From contig NZ_JAATJG010000002.1 in NCBI RefSeq assembly GCF_011927765.1, forward strand, positions 186,001 to 250,000: a stretch of DNA of 64,000 nucleotides, in the 5' to 3' direction. How positions within the stretch are numbered: position 1 is the stretch's first letter; each line of letters starts with the position of its first letter. The notes under the pieces are model-generated. The model did no database searches. It was not told the origin of the DNA and saw only the letters and a list, made by a program, of their open reading frames with translations. The translations under genes were made by a program, and so were the position numbers. This DNA comes from Wenyingzhuangia aestuarii (GTDB lineage Bacteria; Bacteroidota; Bacteroidia; Flavobacteriales; Flavobacteriaceae). Shown piece by piece: positions 1 through 9,043 of the stretch.

Positions 1-416
1 TCTACATGTACATGCCATTTTCCTGTCATGTAAGTTTCGTACCCTCCAGACTCTAATAACTTAGCCCAGGTTTTGTTAACATTGCCGTCTTTTTTAAATT
101 TTCCTGTAAATTTTTTAGCATTCCAAACAAATCTACCTGTATTCATCATAGCTCTAGAAGCCAAACAAACGGCACCACTCCAAGATCCCATATTGTAGGC
201 ATGTGTAAGTGTCGTTCCGTTGTGTACTAACTTATCCATGTTAGGAGTAATAATTTCATTATTCCCTAATGCGTGAATAGAAGAATAGGTTTGATCATCT
301 GTAAAAATAAAAACAATATTAGGTTTTCCTTTTTGTTCTTTCTTTTTGTTGTCTTTACCACCACAGCTAGCCAAAGCTAAACTTAAGGAGATAAATAGAA
401 TTTGTTTTATAAACAT
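1..416 (-). CDS. Sulfatase, lipoprotein, partial (3' part beyond the window)
   Basis: The 5' end of a sulfatase gene starts with ATG at 416 and runs off the left edge; 138 codons are visible. Translation shows a lipoprotein signal (hydrophobic stretch ending LALASC, Cys at residue 18), then KPNIVFIFTDDQ with the paired metal-binding Asp at 40-41, and the formylglycine site VCLASR with Cys at residue 84. The site is CxAxR rather than the usual CxPxR; both forms are accepted by sulfatase-maturing enzymes in the family. The expected role is hydrolysis of sulfate esters on a polysaccharide or oligosaccharide, tethered to the cell envelope. It follows the 551-2206 sulfatase gene after 134 bp that contain a plausible own promoter. 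The substrate cannot be read from this fragment. Confidence 0.9.
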   Translation of the reverse strand, partial: MFIKQILFISLSLALASCGGKDNKKKEQKGKPNIVFIFTDDQTYSSIHALGNNEIITPNMDKLVHNGTTLTHAYNMGSWSGAVCLASRAMMNTGRFVWNAKKFTGKFKKDGNVNKTWAKLLESGGYETYMTGKWHVHV

Positions 417-441
417 AGCTTTAATAAATATTTGATGTTAT

Positions 442-475
442 CAAAAATATAAAAACACTTTCAATACATTATCAA
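442..475 (-). promoter_or_regulatory. Putative Bacteroidota promoter for the left-edge sulfatase
   Basis: On the minus strand TATTTTTG (449-442) matches the TAnnTTTG -7 consensus of Bacteroidota, with a TTG (475-473) 23 bases upstream, at the long end of the accepted spacing. The start codon at 416 would be about 20 bases after the predicted transcript start. The 134-bp gap holds no other recognisable signal. Confidence 0.4.
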
Positions 476-550
476 TATATATAGACATAAAAGAATACAT
501 ATGTGTTAATATAGGGGTAATGATGTTGAAAATGTTTTTAATAACGGTTC

Positions 551-2206
551 TTAATGTCCTCCATCTGGATGACTGTCGTTTGTATATCTATATACAGCAG
601 GAGTTCCTTTACCTCTAGCATAGGTAATTTGTCTTTTCCAAGCTGCTTTTAATTTATGAAGAACTGCTGTATGTTTTGGGTTATTGATTAAATTGTGTAA
701 TTCGTTAGGATCGTTTTTTAAATTGTACAATTCCTCATACACAGGTTGTTCTCCTTCTAAAGAAGATTCTGCCAAATGTCTGTAGTAAGCAATATCTGGA
801 TCGTGTACTGCATATAACATTTTGTTTACAGGAATTCCCATTGCTTTAGCTGTTTTAATTTCTTGAGTAGCAGAACGAGTGGTGTTTTTGTAATAACGAA
901 TGTATTTCCATTCTTTATCTTGTACAGCTTCACATTTAGGATTTCCAAAGTGAGTAGACCATAAATTTTCTGTGTAGGTATAGTCTCTTACTTCTTTGTT
1001 TCCTCCTTTAATTAAGTTAGAAATATCTTTTCCTTGCATTTCTTTAGGAATTTCTATTCCTGCCATAGCCAACATCGTAGGAGCAATGTCTATTGTTTGT
1101 ACCAAAGCATCACTTCTCATTCCTCTTGTTTTTCTTTTTGCTTTAGGATCTAATACAATAATAGGTACGTGTGTTGTTTTTTCATAACACAAAGCTTTTC
1201 CACCTAAACCTTGTTCTCCCATAAATAAACCGTGATCAGAAGTAAAAATAATGATGGTTTTTTTATTGATTTTTAAGTCTTTTAATTTTTTTCTTAAGTT
1301 TCCAACCAAACGATCAATACCCGTCATAGCTTCTAATTGACGAATATATCTTTCTTTTACGTCTTTTGGAGTATCAGAGTAATTGTATCCATCTTGTCTG
1401 TCTTCTGCTCTTAATAAATCAGCAGGTAGCTTAGGAGTTTTAATATCTTTTTTAGCAATATAGTTCTCAGGTAAAGGAATTTCTATATCTCTATATTTAG
1501 TTCTATATAAAGCATCATCCGTAGGTTTTAGTTTCATAGTTTTAGTACTGGCACTATGAGGTAAATTAAAATTGATAGATAACATAAAAGGTTTGTCTAA
1601 AGGTCTTGATTCTAAGAATTTTATAGCACCTTTTAATTTACGAGCATTAGGATCTAAAAAATCATCTACACCTTCGTTAATTACCTCTGGTTGCGTGTTG
1701 GCAATGGCATCGTTAAAAATTTTGTGTCTATCTTTAGGATAGAATCCTAAGTGACCGTGACCAGCATACCAATAATCAAAACTTTTTTCCATAAGTCCAC
1801 TATCGTAACCTCCTTCTCCAACAGGAGCGTGATTTTTACCTATCCAACCAGTATAGTATCCTGCATTACGCATAACCATTGGATATGATTTTTCCCAAGC
1901 TTTGTCTGATACAGCAGTTCCTGAATTAAAGTTGACACCGTGTTTACGTTCGTATTGTCCTAACAAAATAGAAACTCTACTAGGGGTGCAAATAGCACTA
2001 GATACGTGTGCGTTGGTAAACATTACTCCTTCTTTGGCTAACTTGTCGATATTAGGTGTTTCTACAATTTCGTTTCCTGTACAACCTAATAAGTTGTAAG
2101 ATTGATCATCTGTAAGAACAAAAACAATATTAGGACGTTCTTGCGCTTTGGCAGCCATAAAAAATAGGCTACAGCATACAGCAATTATTTTAAATGTATT
2201 TTTCAT
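551..2206 (-). CDS. Secreted sulfatase
   Basis: A 551-residue sulfatase of the alkaline-phosphatase fold. A Sec signal peptide (residues 1-21, ending MAAKAQ) is followed by RPNIVFVLTDDQ with the metal-binding Asp pair at 33-34, and the formylglycine motif CTPSR with the Cys to be converted at residue 73. A later TSDHGLFMGEQ segment supplies the second metal-binding Asp/His. Family knowledge: such enzymes remove sulfate esters from glycans after conversion of Cys to formylglycine by a maturase not encoded in this window. It lies 14 bp after the fucosidase gene in the same transcript as the GH2 and 6225-8030 sulfatase genes, so it probably desulfates the same glycan. Subfamily and positional specificity are not assigned. 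Confidence 0.93.
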   Translation of the reverse strand: MKNTFKIIAVCCSLFFMAAKAQERPNIVFVLTDDQSYNLLGCTGNEIVETPNIDKLAKEGVMFTNAHVSSAICTPSRVSILLGQYERKHGVNFNSGTAVSDKAWEKSYPMVMRNAGYYTGWIGKNHAPVGEGGYDSGLMEKSFDYWYAGHGHLGFYPKDRHKIFNDAIANTQPEVINEGVDDFLDPNARKLKGAIKFLESRPLDKPFMLSINFNLPHSASTKTMKLKPTDDALYRTKYRDIEIPLPENYIAKKDIKTPKLPADLLRAEDRQDGYNYSDTPKDVKERYIRQLEAMTGIDRLVGNLRKKLKDLKINKKTIIIFTSDHGLFMGEQGLGGKALCYEKTTHVPIIVLDPKAKRKTRGMRSDALVQTIDIAPTMLAMAGIEIPKEMQGKDISNLIKGGNKEVRDYTYTENLWSTHFGNPKCEAVQDKEWKYIRYYKNTTRSATQEIKTAKAMGIPVNKMLYAVHDPDIAYYRHLAESSLEGEQPVYEELYNLKNDPNELHNLINNPKHTAVLHKLKAAWKRQITYARGKGTPAVYRYTNDSHPDGGH

Positions 2207-2220
2207 TTTTTGTGATTAAT

Positions 2221-3720
2221 TTATTTTAAGGTGATTTTATAAACTAGAGCAGCCTCTGCTTCTAGTGGTTTTTTGTGAGGTTGATGAACAGTTAAACCCT
2301 TTTTCGATTGTTTCCATTTTATTTTTTCTGAGCTTCCTAAGACAGAGACAGATTTTACCTTTACTTGATTTTTTTTAGTAAAAACAGATAAGGTACGTTC
2401 TCCATCTTTAGCATCCCAACCTAATTGTAAAGCATATACCGTTTTTCCTTTGGTTGTATATCTAATGTCTTTACTGTTTAAATTTCCTAATCCTTTTTTT
2501 ATGGCTCCGTAAGCGTTCCAAGCATCACTTTCATCTCTTTTTAAAACAGTAACCCCTTGACCGTAGCTAATAAAAGGTCTAGTCTTGTAAATAGCTTCAC
2601 CATACAGTTTCATCCAAGCTCCAATTTTTTCCATGGCTTGTACTTGTTCTATAGGCATGGTTCCATCGGCCATAGGACCAGCAGACAACAACATTACTCC
2701 GTTTTTACTCACCACTTCGGCCAACATTCTAATGGCTTTTTTAGGGTCTATAGCGGTACGCTTTGTTTTATCATAGCACCAAGAACTTCCCAAAATAAAA
2801 TCGGTAATCCAAACTTCTGGAGTAATATCTTCCATGGTAGCTCTTTCTACATTTACTACGGATAGTTCAGTAGGGAAGAAGTCTCCTTTGGTATTTACCA
2901 CAACTTCTTTGTTGTTTTGTTGTGCTTTGTTAAAATAGTGAGCTAAGAATTGTTTTCTGTGAGCTTCATCAATATAACGTTGTCCAAAATCCATCCAAAT
3001 ATAATCGGGTACAAACTCATCTACTACCTCATTTAATTTAGCTAACCAAATGTTGTTTTCGGCTTCGTAAGATAAATCTCCATATAGTTTTTTTAAACCT
3101 TCTTCTTGTGGTGTTTCTACATTTTCATAACTCAACAAATGTCTACTAGCAGGACGTAACACGGAACCTTCTTGTTTTGGGAAAAACAAGTTGTGAAAAC
3201 CATGATGAAAAGTAGCCATAAACTTTAAATCTCTTTTTTGCGTTTCTTCTGCAATGGCCTTTACCACGTTTACATCGGGTCCCATATTTACAGAATTCCA
3301 TTCGTTTACCTTACTGTCCCATAAAGAAAATCCATCGTGGTGTTCTGCAATAGAACCAATAAATTTAGCTCCCATTCCTTGGAATAGATCTACCCACTCT
3401 TTGGCATCAAATTTTGGAGCTTTCCACATTGGAATAAAATCATGATACTCAAAATTTTCTCCATAATCCTTTTTGTGTTGTTTGTAAATTGTGCTTCCCC
3501 AACCAATTCTATCAGGTGTATACATCCAACGTCCGTACCATTCTCCTCCGTGTGCAGGAACAGAATAAACTCCCCAGTGAAAGTAAATTCCCAGTTTAGC
3601 ATCAGCAAACCAATCGGGTACAGCCTTGTGTTTTTTTAAACTTTCCCATTCAGGTTGATAGGTTTCTTGTGCAAACAAGTTGCATCCAATAAAAGCGATT
3701 AAAAGCAGTAGTTTTTTCAT
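2221..3720 (-). CDS. Alpha-L-fucosidase, GH29
   Basis: A 499-residue GH29 alpha-L-fucosidase with a signal peptide (ending NLFAQ, about residue 18). Family landmarks: KLGIYFHWGVYSVPAHGGEW (42-61), the His-rich AEHHDGFSLWDS segment (125-136) that lines the fucose pocket, and WMDFG at 242-246, whose Asp244 corresponds to the family's catalytic nucleophile. The C-terminal third is a beta-sandwich. It should release terminal alpha-L-fucose from oligosaccharides in the periplasm. Its ATG overlaps the upstream GH2 stop codon by one base (TAATG), which indicates translational coupling in the sulfatase-GH2-GH29-sulfatase transcript. The acid/base residue is not placed; linkage preference is unknown. 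Confidence 0.93.
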   Translation of the reverse strand: MKKLLLLIAFIGCNLFAQETYQPEWESLKKHKAVPDWFADAKLGIYFHWGVYSVPAHGGEWYGRWMYTPDRIGWGSTIYKQHKKDYGENFEYHDFIPMWKAPKFDAKEWVDLFQGMGAKFIGSIAEHHDGFSLWDSKVNEWNSVNMGPDVNVVKAIAEETQKRDLKFMATFHHGFHNLFFPKQEGSVLRPASRHLLSYENVETPQEEGLKKLYGDLSYEAENNIWLAKLNEVVDEFVPDYIWMDFGQRYIDEAHRKQFLAHYFNKAQQNNKEVVVNTKGDFFPTELSVVNVERATMEDITPEVWITDFILGSSWCYDKTKRTAIDPKKAIRMLAEVVSKNGVMLLSAGPMADGTMPIEQVQAMEKIGAWMKLYGEAIYKTRPFISYGQGVTVLKRDESDAWNAYGAIKKGLGNLNSKDIRYTTKGKTVYALQLGWDAKDGERTLSVFTKKNQVKVKSVSVLGSSEKIKWKQSKKGLTVHQPHKKPLEAEAALVYKITLK

Positions 3721-6203
3721 TAGTTTTTACTTGTAATTTTTAAAGTATCACTGTTCAGGTTTTTAGCCGTTGCGGTAATTGTTATTTTTCCTGCTGTTTT
3801 TGATGATTTTAAAATAGCCAAACATTGTCCGTTAAAAGCTTTACGATGATTTGCTTGAAAAGAAGCCAAAGAAGTTTGATCTCCATTTCCAACAGCTGCC
3901 AATGTACCTGCTCCTTCTACACTAAAATTGATTGTGTTGTTTGCATTAGGACATAAATTTCCATCTTTATCTTCTACTCTTACCGTAACATAAGACAAGT
4001 CTACTCCGTTGGCTTTGATTTGATCTCTATCTGCAATTAATTTAATTTTTGCGGGCTGCCCAGCTGTTTTAATTTCTTTGCTAGCTACTTGTTTTCCGTT
4101 TTTATAGGCTACTACTTTTAAGCTTCCTGGTTGGTAAGGAACATTCCAGCTTAATCTATATTTAGACTTGTACATTCCTTTTTTAAACCCGTGATATTCT
4201 GATGGAATTTCTGTAACATCTTTTCCTTTAACTCTTTTACCAAAAGATTTACCGTTTACAAACAATTCTACTTCATCACAATTGGTGTAGGCAATTACAG
4301 GAATGTTTTTTCCTTCTTGTCCTTTCCAATTCCAATGTGGTAATACGTGTACCATAGGTGTTGTAGTCCACTGACTTTGGTATAAATAATATCTGTCTTT
4401 AGGAAATCCACATAAGTCTACAGGAGCAAAATATGCGGAACGTGATGGCCAATCGTCATTCCAATATCCATTGGTAGAATTGTCTCTCCCTCCATAAGGA
4501 GTAGGTTCTCCTAAATAATCAAAACCGGTCCAAATAAATTCACCCAAAGCACGAGGTTCTTTTGCTAAAGCATCAAATTCAACATCAGGAGCATAAGCCC
4601 AAGGTGGGCCCACAATAACATCGTAACTAGACACGTGATTGGTTTTGTGTTGTTCATTATAATCAATAGGAAGGTGGTATACCCCTCTACTACTAGTCAT
4701 AGAAGAGGTTTCTGAACCGTACACAATCATATCAGGATGGTCTCTTAAAATATTACTATATTCTTCTGGCCAATAATTCATTCCTACGACATCAACATAA
4801 TTGGCTAATTTGTTTTTAAATGGAGCAGGAAAGTAGTTAAACCCAATAGTTGTAGGTCTTGTATTGTCTTCATCGTGACAAATGTCGTTTAGTTTTTTGG
4901 TGATTTTCCAACCCTCTTTTCTAGATTGTTCTAAAATTTCGTTTCCAATACTCCACATAATTACAGAAGGGTGGTTACGATCTCTTTTGATCATGTCACG
5001 TAAATCTTTTTCGTGCCATTTGTCAAAATATAAGTGATATCCGTTTTCTACTTTCCCTAATTTCCATTCGTCAAAAGCTTCTACAATAACTACAATTCCT
5101 AATTCATCACAAACTTTTAAAATTTCTGGAGAAGGAGGGTTGTGACTTGTTCTAAGGGCATTAACTCCCATAGATTTCATAATTTCTAGTTGTCTTTGCT
5201 TGGCTCTAAAATTAATAGCGGTTCCTAAAGGACCTTGATCGTGATGCAAACAAACTCCTTGAAATTTTATTTTTTTTCCGTTTAAGGTAAATCCATCATT
5301 TCTATCAACTTTAATGCTACGAATTCCAAAAGTTGTTTCAAATTCATCTACAATAACACCATCTACCAATACTTTGCTAATAGCTTTGTATAAATTGGGA
5401 CTGTTTAAATTCCACAATTCAGGTTGCTCAACAGTTGCTACAATTGTTGCAGTGTGTGATGTTTTTTTATTGATGGTAATTAACTTTTCTGAAGTGTTTA
5501 CAAGTGCTCCTTTTGGATTTAAAAGTGAGGTTTGCAACACTATAGATGAAGTTTTATTTTGAGTGTTTAATATTTTGGTTTGAAGATGTACTTCTGCTTT
5601 TTCTTTAGATATTTTAGGAGTTGTTACATAAGTTCCCCATTGCGGAATGTGTACTCCGTTGTTAATTTTTAAACGAACATTACGATAAATTCCTGCTCCA
5701 GGATACCATCTGGCAGATAGATCTTTAGGAGATAATTGCACGGAAATAACATTGTTTTGTCCATATTTAATATAGGGAGTTAAATCAAATTCAAAACCAA
5801 TATATCCATAAGGTCTCTCACCAATATAGTTTCCGTTAAGCCATACTTTGGCATTGTTCATAGCCCCATCAAACTCAACAGAAATTACTTTGTTGCTGTA
5901 TTGTTTGTCAACGGTAAAATGTTTTCTGTACCAAGCCGTACCTGTTACAGGCAATCCACCTGTTCTAGCATTGTGTTCGTTGCTAAAAGGACCTTCTATA
6001 GCCCAATCATGAGGTAAGTCCAATTTTCTCCAATCCGTATCATTTAAATCTGCTTTTTCTCCATTAATACTGTCTTTTAAGAACAACCAATCGCTATTAA
6101 AATTGAGATCTTTAACAGAAGTGTTTTTTTCTTGTGTGCTACAAGAACTTATGAGAATGAAAAGAATGAATGCTAAACTGATTCTTTGGATAAATTGAAA
6201 CAT
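3720..6203 (-). CDS. Glycoside hydrolase family 2, beta-galactosidase-like lipoprotein
   Basis: An 827-residue GH2 enzyme. It begins with a lipoprotein signal (ILISSC, Cys21), then a sugar-binding jelly roll (about 30-180), an Ig-like domain (about 190-295) and the TIM barrel from about 300. The conserved RTSHNPPSPE (351-360), WSIGNE with acid/base Glu422, and YGSETSS with nucleophile Glu498 are present. The C-terminus carries a DUF4982-type domain (ELFVNGKSFG) and an Ig/invasin-like domain. Beta-galactosidase is the commonest activity for this architecture, but GH2 also includes beta-glucuronidases and others, so the substrate is inferred from the neighbouring fucosidase and sulfatases. It is 21 bp downstream of the 6225-8030 sulfatase and overlaps the fucosidase start. 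Confidence 0.9.
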   Translation of the reverse strand: MFQFIQRISLAFILFILISSCSTQEKNTSVKDLNFNSDWLFLKDSINGEKADLNDTDWRKLDLPHDWAIEGPFSNEHNARTGGLPVTGTAWYRKHFTVDKQYSNKVISVEFDGAMNNAKVWLNGNYIGERPYGYIGFEFDLTPYIKYGQNNVISVQLSPKDLSARWYPGAGIYRNVRLKINNGVHIPQWGTYVTTPKISKEKAEVHLQTKILNTQNKTSSIVLQTSLLNPKGALVNTSEKLITINKKTSHTATIVATVEQPELWNLNSPNLYKAISKVLVDGVIVDEFETTFGIRSIKVDRNDGFTLNGKKIKFQGVCLHHDQGPLGTAINFRAKQRQLEIMKSMGVNALRTSHNPPSPEILKVCDELGIVVIVEAFDEWKLGKVENGYHLYFDKWHEKDLRDMIKRDRNHPSVIMWSIGNEILEQSRKEGWKITKKLNDICHDEDNTRPTTIGFNYFPAPFKNKLANYVDVVGMNYWPEEYSNILRDHPDMIVYGSETSSMTSSRGVYHLPIDYNEQHKTNHVSSYDVIVGPPWAYAPDVEFDALAKEPRALGEFIWTGFDYLGEPTPYGGRDNSTNGYWNDDWPSRSAYFAPVDLCGFPKDRYYLYQSQWTTTPMVHVLPHWNWKGQEGKNIPVIAYTNCDEVELFVNGKSFGKRVKGKDVTEIPSEYHGFKKGMYKSKYRLSWNVPYQPGSLKVVAYKNGKQVASKEIKTAGQPAKIKLIADRDQIKANGVDLSYVTVRVEDKDGNLCPNANNTINFSVEGAGTLAAVGNGDQTSLASFQANHRKAFNGQCLAILKSSKTAGKITITATAKNLNSDTLKITSKN

Positions 6204-6224
6204 ACGTTTGGTTTAAAATTGAAA

Positions 6225-8030
6225 CTATAGTTTTTCTATGTATACATAGTATGCAACGTTGTCTTCTCCTTTGTTGTTTTGAAAACTTGCTTTAAATTGT
6301 TGTTGCCCTTTGTTTAGGTGAACTTTAAATTTTGCAGATAAATCATCTTCTGCAACTCTGGTTTGTTGTGTTGCGTTTTTCCCAATGCTAATGAATGCTT
6401 TTTTATAGTTCATGTTTACTCCAGCAGGAATATCGTATTCTAAACCAGGGTTTTGTTGGGTGGTTGTTCCCTCAACAGTATCATTAATTCCTAAGTTAGA
6501 TTCTGTTGGATATCTTTTTAATGAAATAAGATAATCTCCTTCTGCAACAACGTCAATTGTCCAGTATCCATATCCTTTGCTTCCTTCTCTAATATAGTTT
6601 TGATTCCATGGTTGGTTTCCGTTAGGTGCATGCACATCGTGAGCAGTTAAGGTTACTGGGTTTTCGTTTTTAGAACCTACTTTTATGTATACTTCTTTGT
6701 CAAAATCTACAGCAACTTGTTGCCACCATTTTTCATAAAAAGCACGCATTTCTTTTACCTTTTTAGGGTTTTTAGCGGCAATGTTTTGTTTTTGACCTTG
6801 ATCTTTTTCTATGTTGTACAATTCTTTACCATTTACCAATCTCCATTTGTTTTGCATCACAGCAGAACCCCTCCATTTTTCTGGACGTTGAATACGTTGA
6901 GAATCAGTAATAACCATTCTATTGTCTTTTTTAGAAGGTCTTTTAAAGAAAGGTACAATACTTTTACCGTCAATTTTTTTGTGATTTTTAGGCAAATCAA
7001 TGTTGCACAAATCAGCCAAAGTAGGCATAATGTCTATTTGAGCTGTTAGTTGATTGATGTCTTTAGATTTAGATAATTTTCCGTTTTTCCAATGTATAAA
7101 GAAAGGTACACGGTGTCCACCTTCGTAAGGACTTCCTTTGGTTCCTCTCATTCCTGCATTGTATCCTTTTTTACCATCTCTACTATATCCTGCTGAGGTA
7201 CCATTGTCTGTCATAAAAATTAAAATGGTATTGTCTGCAATTTTTAATTCTGTTAAAGCATCTCTTAATTTTCCAAAATTGTCATCAATATTGGTAATCA
7301 TTCCGTAAAAGCGTTTTTGCTTTTCTGTTAATTTGTCAGCACTAATATTTTTGTATTTGTTGTAGTATTCAACAGGTACGTTGTAAGGTCCGTGTGGTGC
7401 ATTAGGTGCTAAGTAGCAAAAGAAAGGTTGATCTTTGTTCTTTTTAATAAAGCGTAAAGCTTCGTTAAAAAAGATATCAGTACAATATCCTTTATATTTT
7501 TTAGGTTCCCCATTTTTGTAATAAGTATCATCAAAATAATCATTATTCCAAAAGTCAGGAGTTTGATGAACACCACCACCACCGTGCATTACCGTTTCTT
7601 GAAAACCTCTATTTTCAGGTCTAAAATCATAATTATCTCCTAAGTGCCACTTACCAAAACCACCTGTTTTGTAACCACTGTCTGCAAACATATCTGCTAG
7701 CGTTTTTTCTCCTTCTCTTAGTAAAGACCATCCACCTACGGTATGCCAAACACCTACACTGTTCGCGTAACGTCCGGTCATTAATGCAGATCGGGTAGGA
7801 GCACAAGTTGGACCTACGTGAAAATTAGTTAAGTGATAACTTTCTTTGTGGAAAGAGTCAATATTAGGAGTTTGTATAAGTTGATTTCCTAAGACTCCAA
7901 CATCACCATAACCTTGATCATCGGTTATAATAAGAATTACATTAGGTTTTGTAGTTTCTGGCTTGTTAGTGCTATTTACATAACTTGTAACTAGCAAGGT
8001 TAAGATTGTAATGTATTTTATAAACTTCAT
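6225..8030 (-). CDS. Secreted sulfatase with C-terminal beta-domain
   Basis: A 601-residue sulfatase, the first gene of the visible polysaccharide transcript. Residues 1-21 form a signal peptide; KPNVILIITDDQGYGD carries the metal-binding Asp pair (37-38) and CAPTR carries the formylglycine precursor Cys76. GKWHLGD and FMTDNGT segments complete the active-site signature of type I sulfatases. About 130 residues after the sulfatase core (from about 470) form an extra region of alternating beta strands that may be a carbohydrate-contacting module; this part is not assigned to a family. The divergent neighbour is peptidase E, 240-280 bp away, so the promoter lies in 8031-8270. No exact TAnnTTTG was found there. 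Confidence 0.93.
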   Translation of the reverse strand: MKFIKYITILTLLVTSYVNSTNKPETTKPNVILIITDDQGYGDVGVLGNQLIQTPNIDSFHKESYHLTNFHVGPTCAPTRSALMTGRYANSVGVWHTVGGWSLLREGEKTLADMFADSGYKTGGFGKWHLGDNYDFRPENRGFQETVMHGGGGVHQTPDFWNNDYFDDTYYKNGEPKKYKGYCTDIFFNEALRFIKKNKDQPFFCYLAPNAPHGPYNVPVEYYNKYKNISADKLTEKQKRFYGMITNIDDNFGKLRDALTELKIADNTILIFMTDNGTSAGYSRDGKKGYNAGMRGTKGSPYEGGHRVPFFIHWKNGKLSKSKDINQLTAQIDIMPTLADLCNIDLPKNHKKIDGKSIVPFFKRPSKKDNRMVITDSQRIQRPEKWRGSAVMQNKWRLVNGKELYNIEKDQGQKQNIAAKNPKKVKEMRAFYEKWWQQVAVDFDKEVYIKVGSKNENPVTLTAHDVHAPNGNQPWNQNYIREGSKGYGYWTIDVVAEGDYLISLKRYPTESNLGINDTVEGTTTQQNPGLEYDIPAGVNMNYKKAFISIGKNATQQTRVAEDDLSAKFKVHLNKGQQQFKASFQNNKGEDNVAYYVYIEKL

Positions 8031-8128
8031 TTTTATGGAATTAAATCTTTATAATATTTAAAGTAAAATTCGACATAATATAAGAAGCGCGTAGTTACAA
8101 ATGATTTTAAGGTTGATACATATGTTTT

Positions 8129-8154
8129 ATCTAACGATGCCTGTTTTGTTAGAT
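8129..8154. repeat. 7-bp inverted repeat upstream of the sulfatase/glycosidase transcript
   Basis: ATCTAAC (8129-8135) and GTTAGAT (8148-8154) face each other across 12 bases, about 100 bp upstream of the sulfatase start. The rest of the 280-bp gap between the two divergent genes shows no gene. It could be an operator for a regulator of the locus, but a 7-bp match can arise by chance. Confidence 0.3.
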
Positions 8155-8312
8155 TGCTTGTTTTTAGGGGATTATGTAATTAGCAATCGTTTATTTTTAC
8201 AATACCCTATTGTTTTTAATAGCACATTAGCTATTTAATAAAAATTAGATATTCCGGTATTGTATTTTCTTTGTTTATGAATATTTACTTATATTTAAAT
8301 AAACCTATGTTA

Positions 8313-9020
8313 ATGAGAAATTTAGTACTAGCAAGTTCAGGAAGTGTACATGGATCCGAATATTTAGCGTATTTATTACCTACGATTGACAAGCTTTATA
8401 AAGATATAGAAGAGGTGCTTTTTATTCCTTATGCGCAACCCAGTGGAATTTCTTTAGATGATTATACTGATTTGGTGCAGCAAGCTTTTGGTAGTTTAGG
8501 AATTGAAATAAAAGGTTTACATGAATTTGAGGATTCTAGAGCAGCTATTAAAAATGCCAAAGGGATTTTTGTAGGAGGAGGAAACACATTTTTATTAGTT
8601 TCTAAATTGTATTGTTCTGGTTTGTGGGAAGTTTTAAAAGAAGCTATTAATAAAGGAACTCCTTACTTGGGGACAAGTGCAGGAACCAATATTGTTGGAT
8701 TGAGTATGCAAACCACTAACGATATGCCTATTGTATTGCCACCTAGTTATAAAACTTTAGGAATAGTACCTTTTAATTTTAATGTTCATTATTTAGAACC
8801 TAGTAAAAAATCTAAGCATAAAGGTGAAACTAGAGCGGTTAGAATCAAAGAATTTCAGTGTATAGAAAACACAAAAGTATTAGGACTCAAAGAGGGAAGC
8901 TGGTTACGCGTTAAAGGAGACGATGTTTTCTTGAGAGGTGGTAAAAAAGCTTTCTGGTTTGAAAAAGGAGAAGTACTTAAGTTGGAACCAAATACAAATT
9001 TGGGGAAACAAAAAAGCTGA
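8313..9020 (+). CDS. pepE: Peptidase E (dipeptidase E), family S51
   Basis: A cytoplasmic serine dipeptidase that, in the family, cleaves Asp-X dipeptides. The reading frame opens at 8271, but the family-like N-terminus MRNLVLASSGS starts at the ATG at 8313, which gives 235 residues, close to the usual 230; the 8271 start would add 14 unconserved residues. GTSAGTN has nucleophile Ser122, an Asp lies near 137 (NDMPI), and NVHY supplies His159, matching the unusual Ser-His-Asp/Glu triad. GIFVGGGNT (84-92) is the conserved glycine turn. The gene stands alone, divergent from the polysaccharide locus, and its stop codon lies inside a palindromic terminator. Confidence 0.88.
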   Translation: MRNLVLASSGSVHGSEYLAYLLPTIDKLYKDIEEVLFIPYAQPSGISLDDYTDLVQQAFGSLGIEIKGLHEFEDSRAAIKNAKGIFVGGGNTFLLVSKLYCSGLWEVLKEAINKGTPYLGTSAGTNIVGLSMQTTNDMPIVLPPSYKTLGIVPFNFNVHYLEPSKKSKHKGETRAVRIKEFQCIENTKVLGLKEGSWLRVKGDDVFLRGGKKAFWFEKGEVLKLEPNTNLGKQKS

Positions 9021-9039
9021 GCAAATTTGCTCAGCTTTT
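9012..9039. terminator. Bidirectional terminator between pepE and ribB
   Basis: A perfect 28-bp palindrome (arms AAAAGCTGAGCAAA and its complement) embeds the pepE stop codon and ends in a T-run on the plus strand and an equivalent run on the minus strand. It serves the convergent pepE and ribB genes. Confidence 0.85.
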
Positions 9040-9043
9040 ATTG

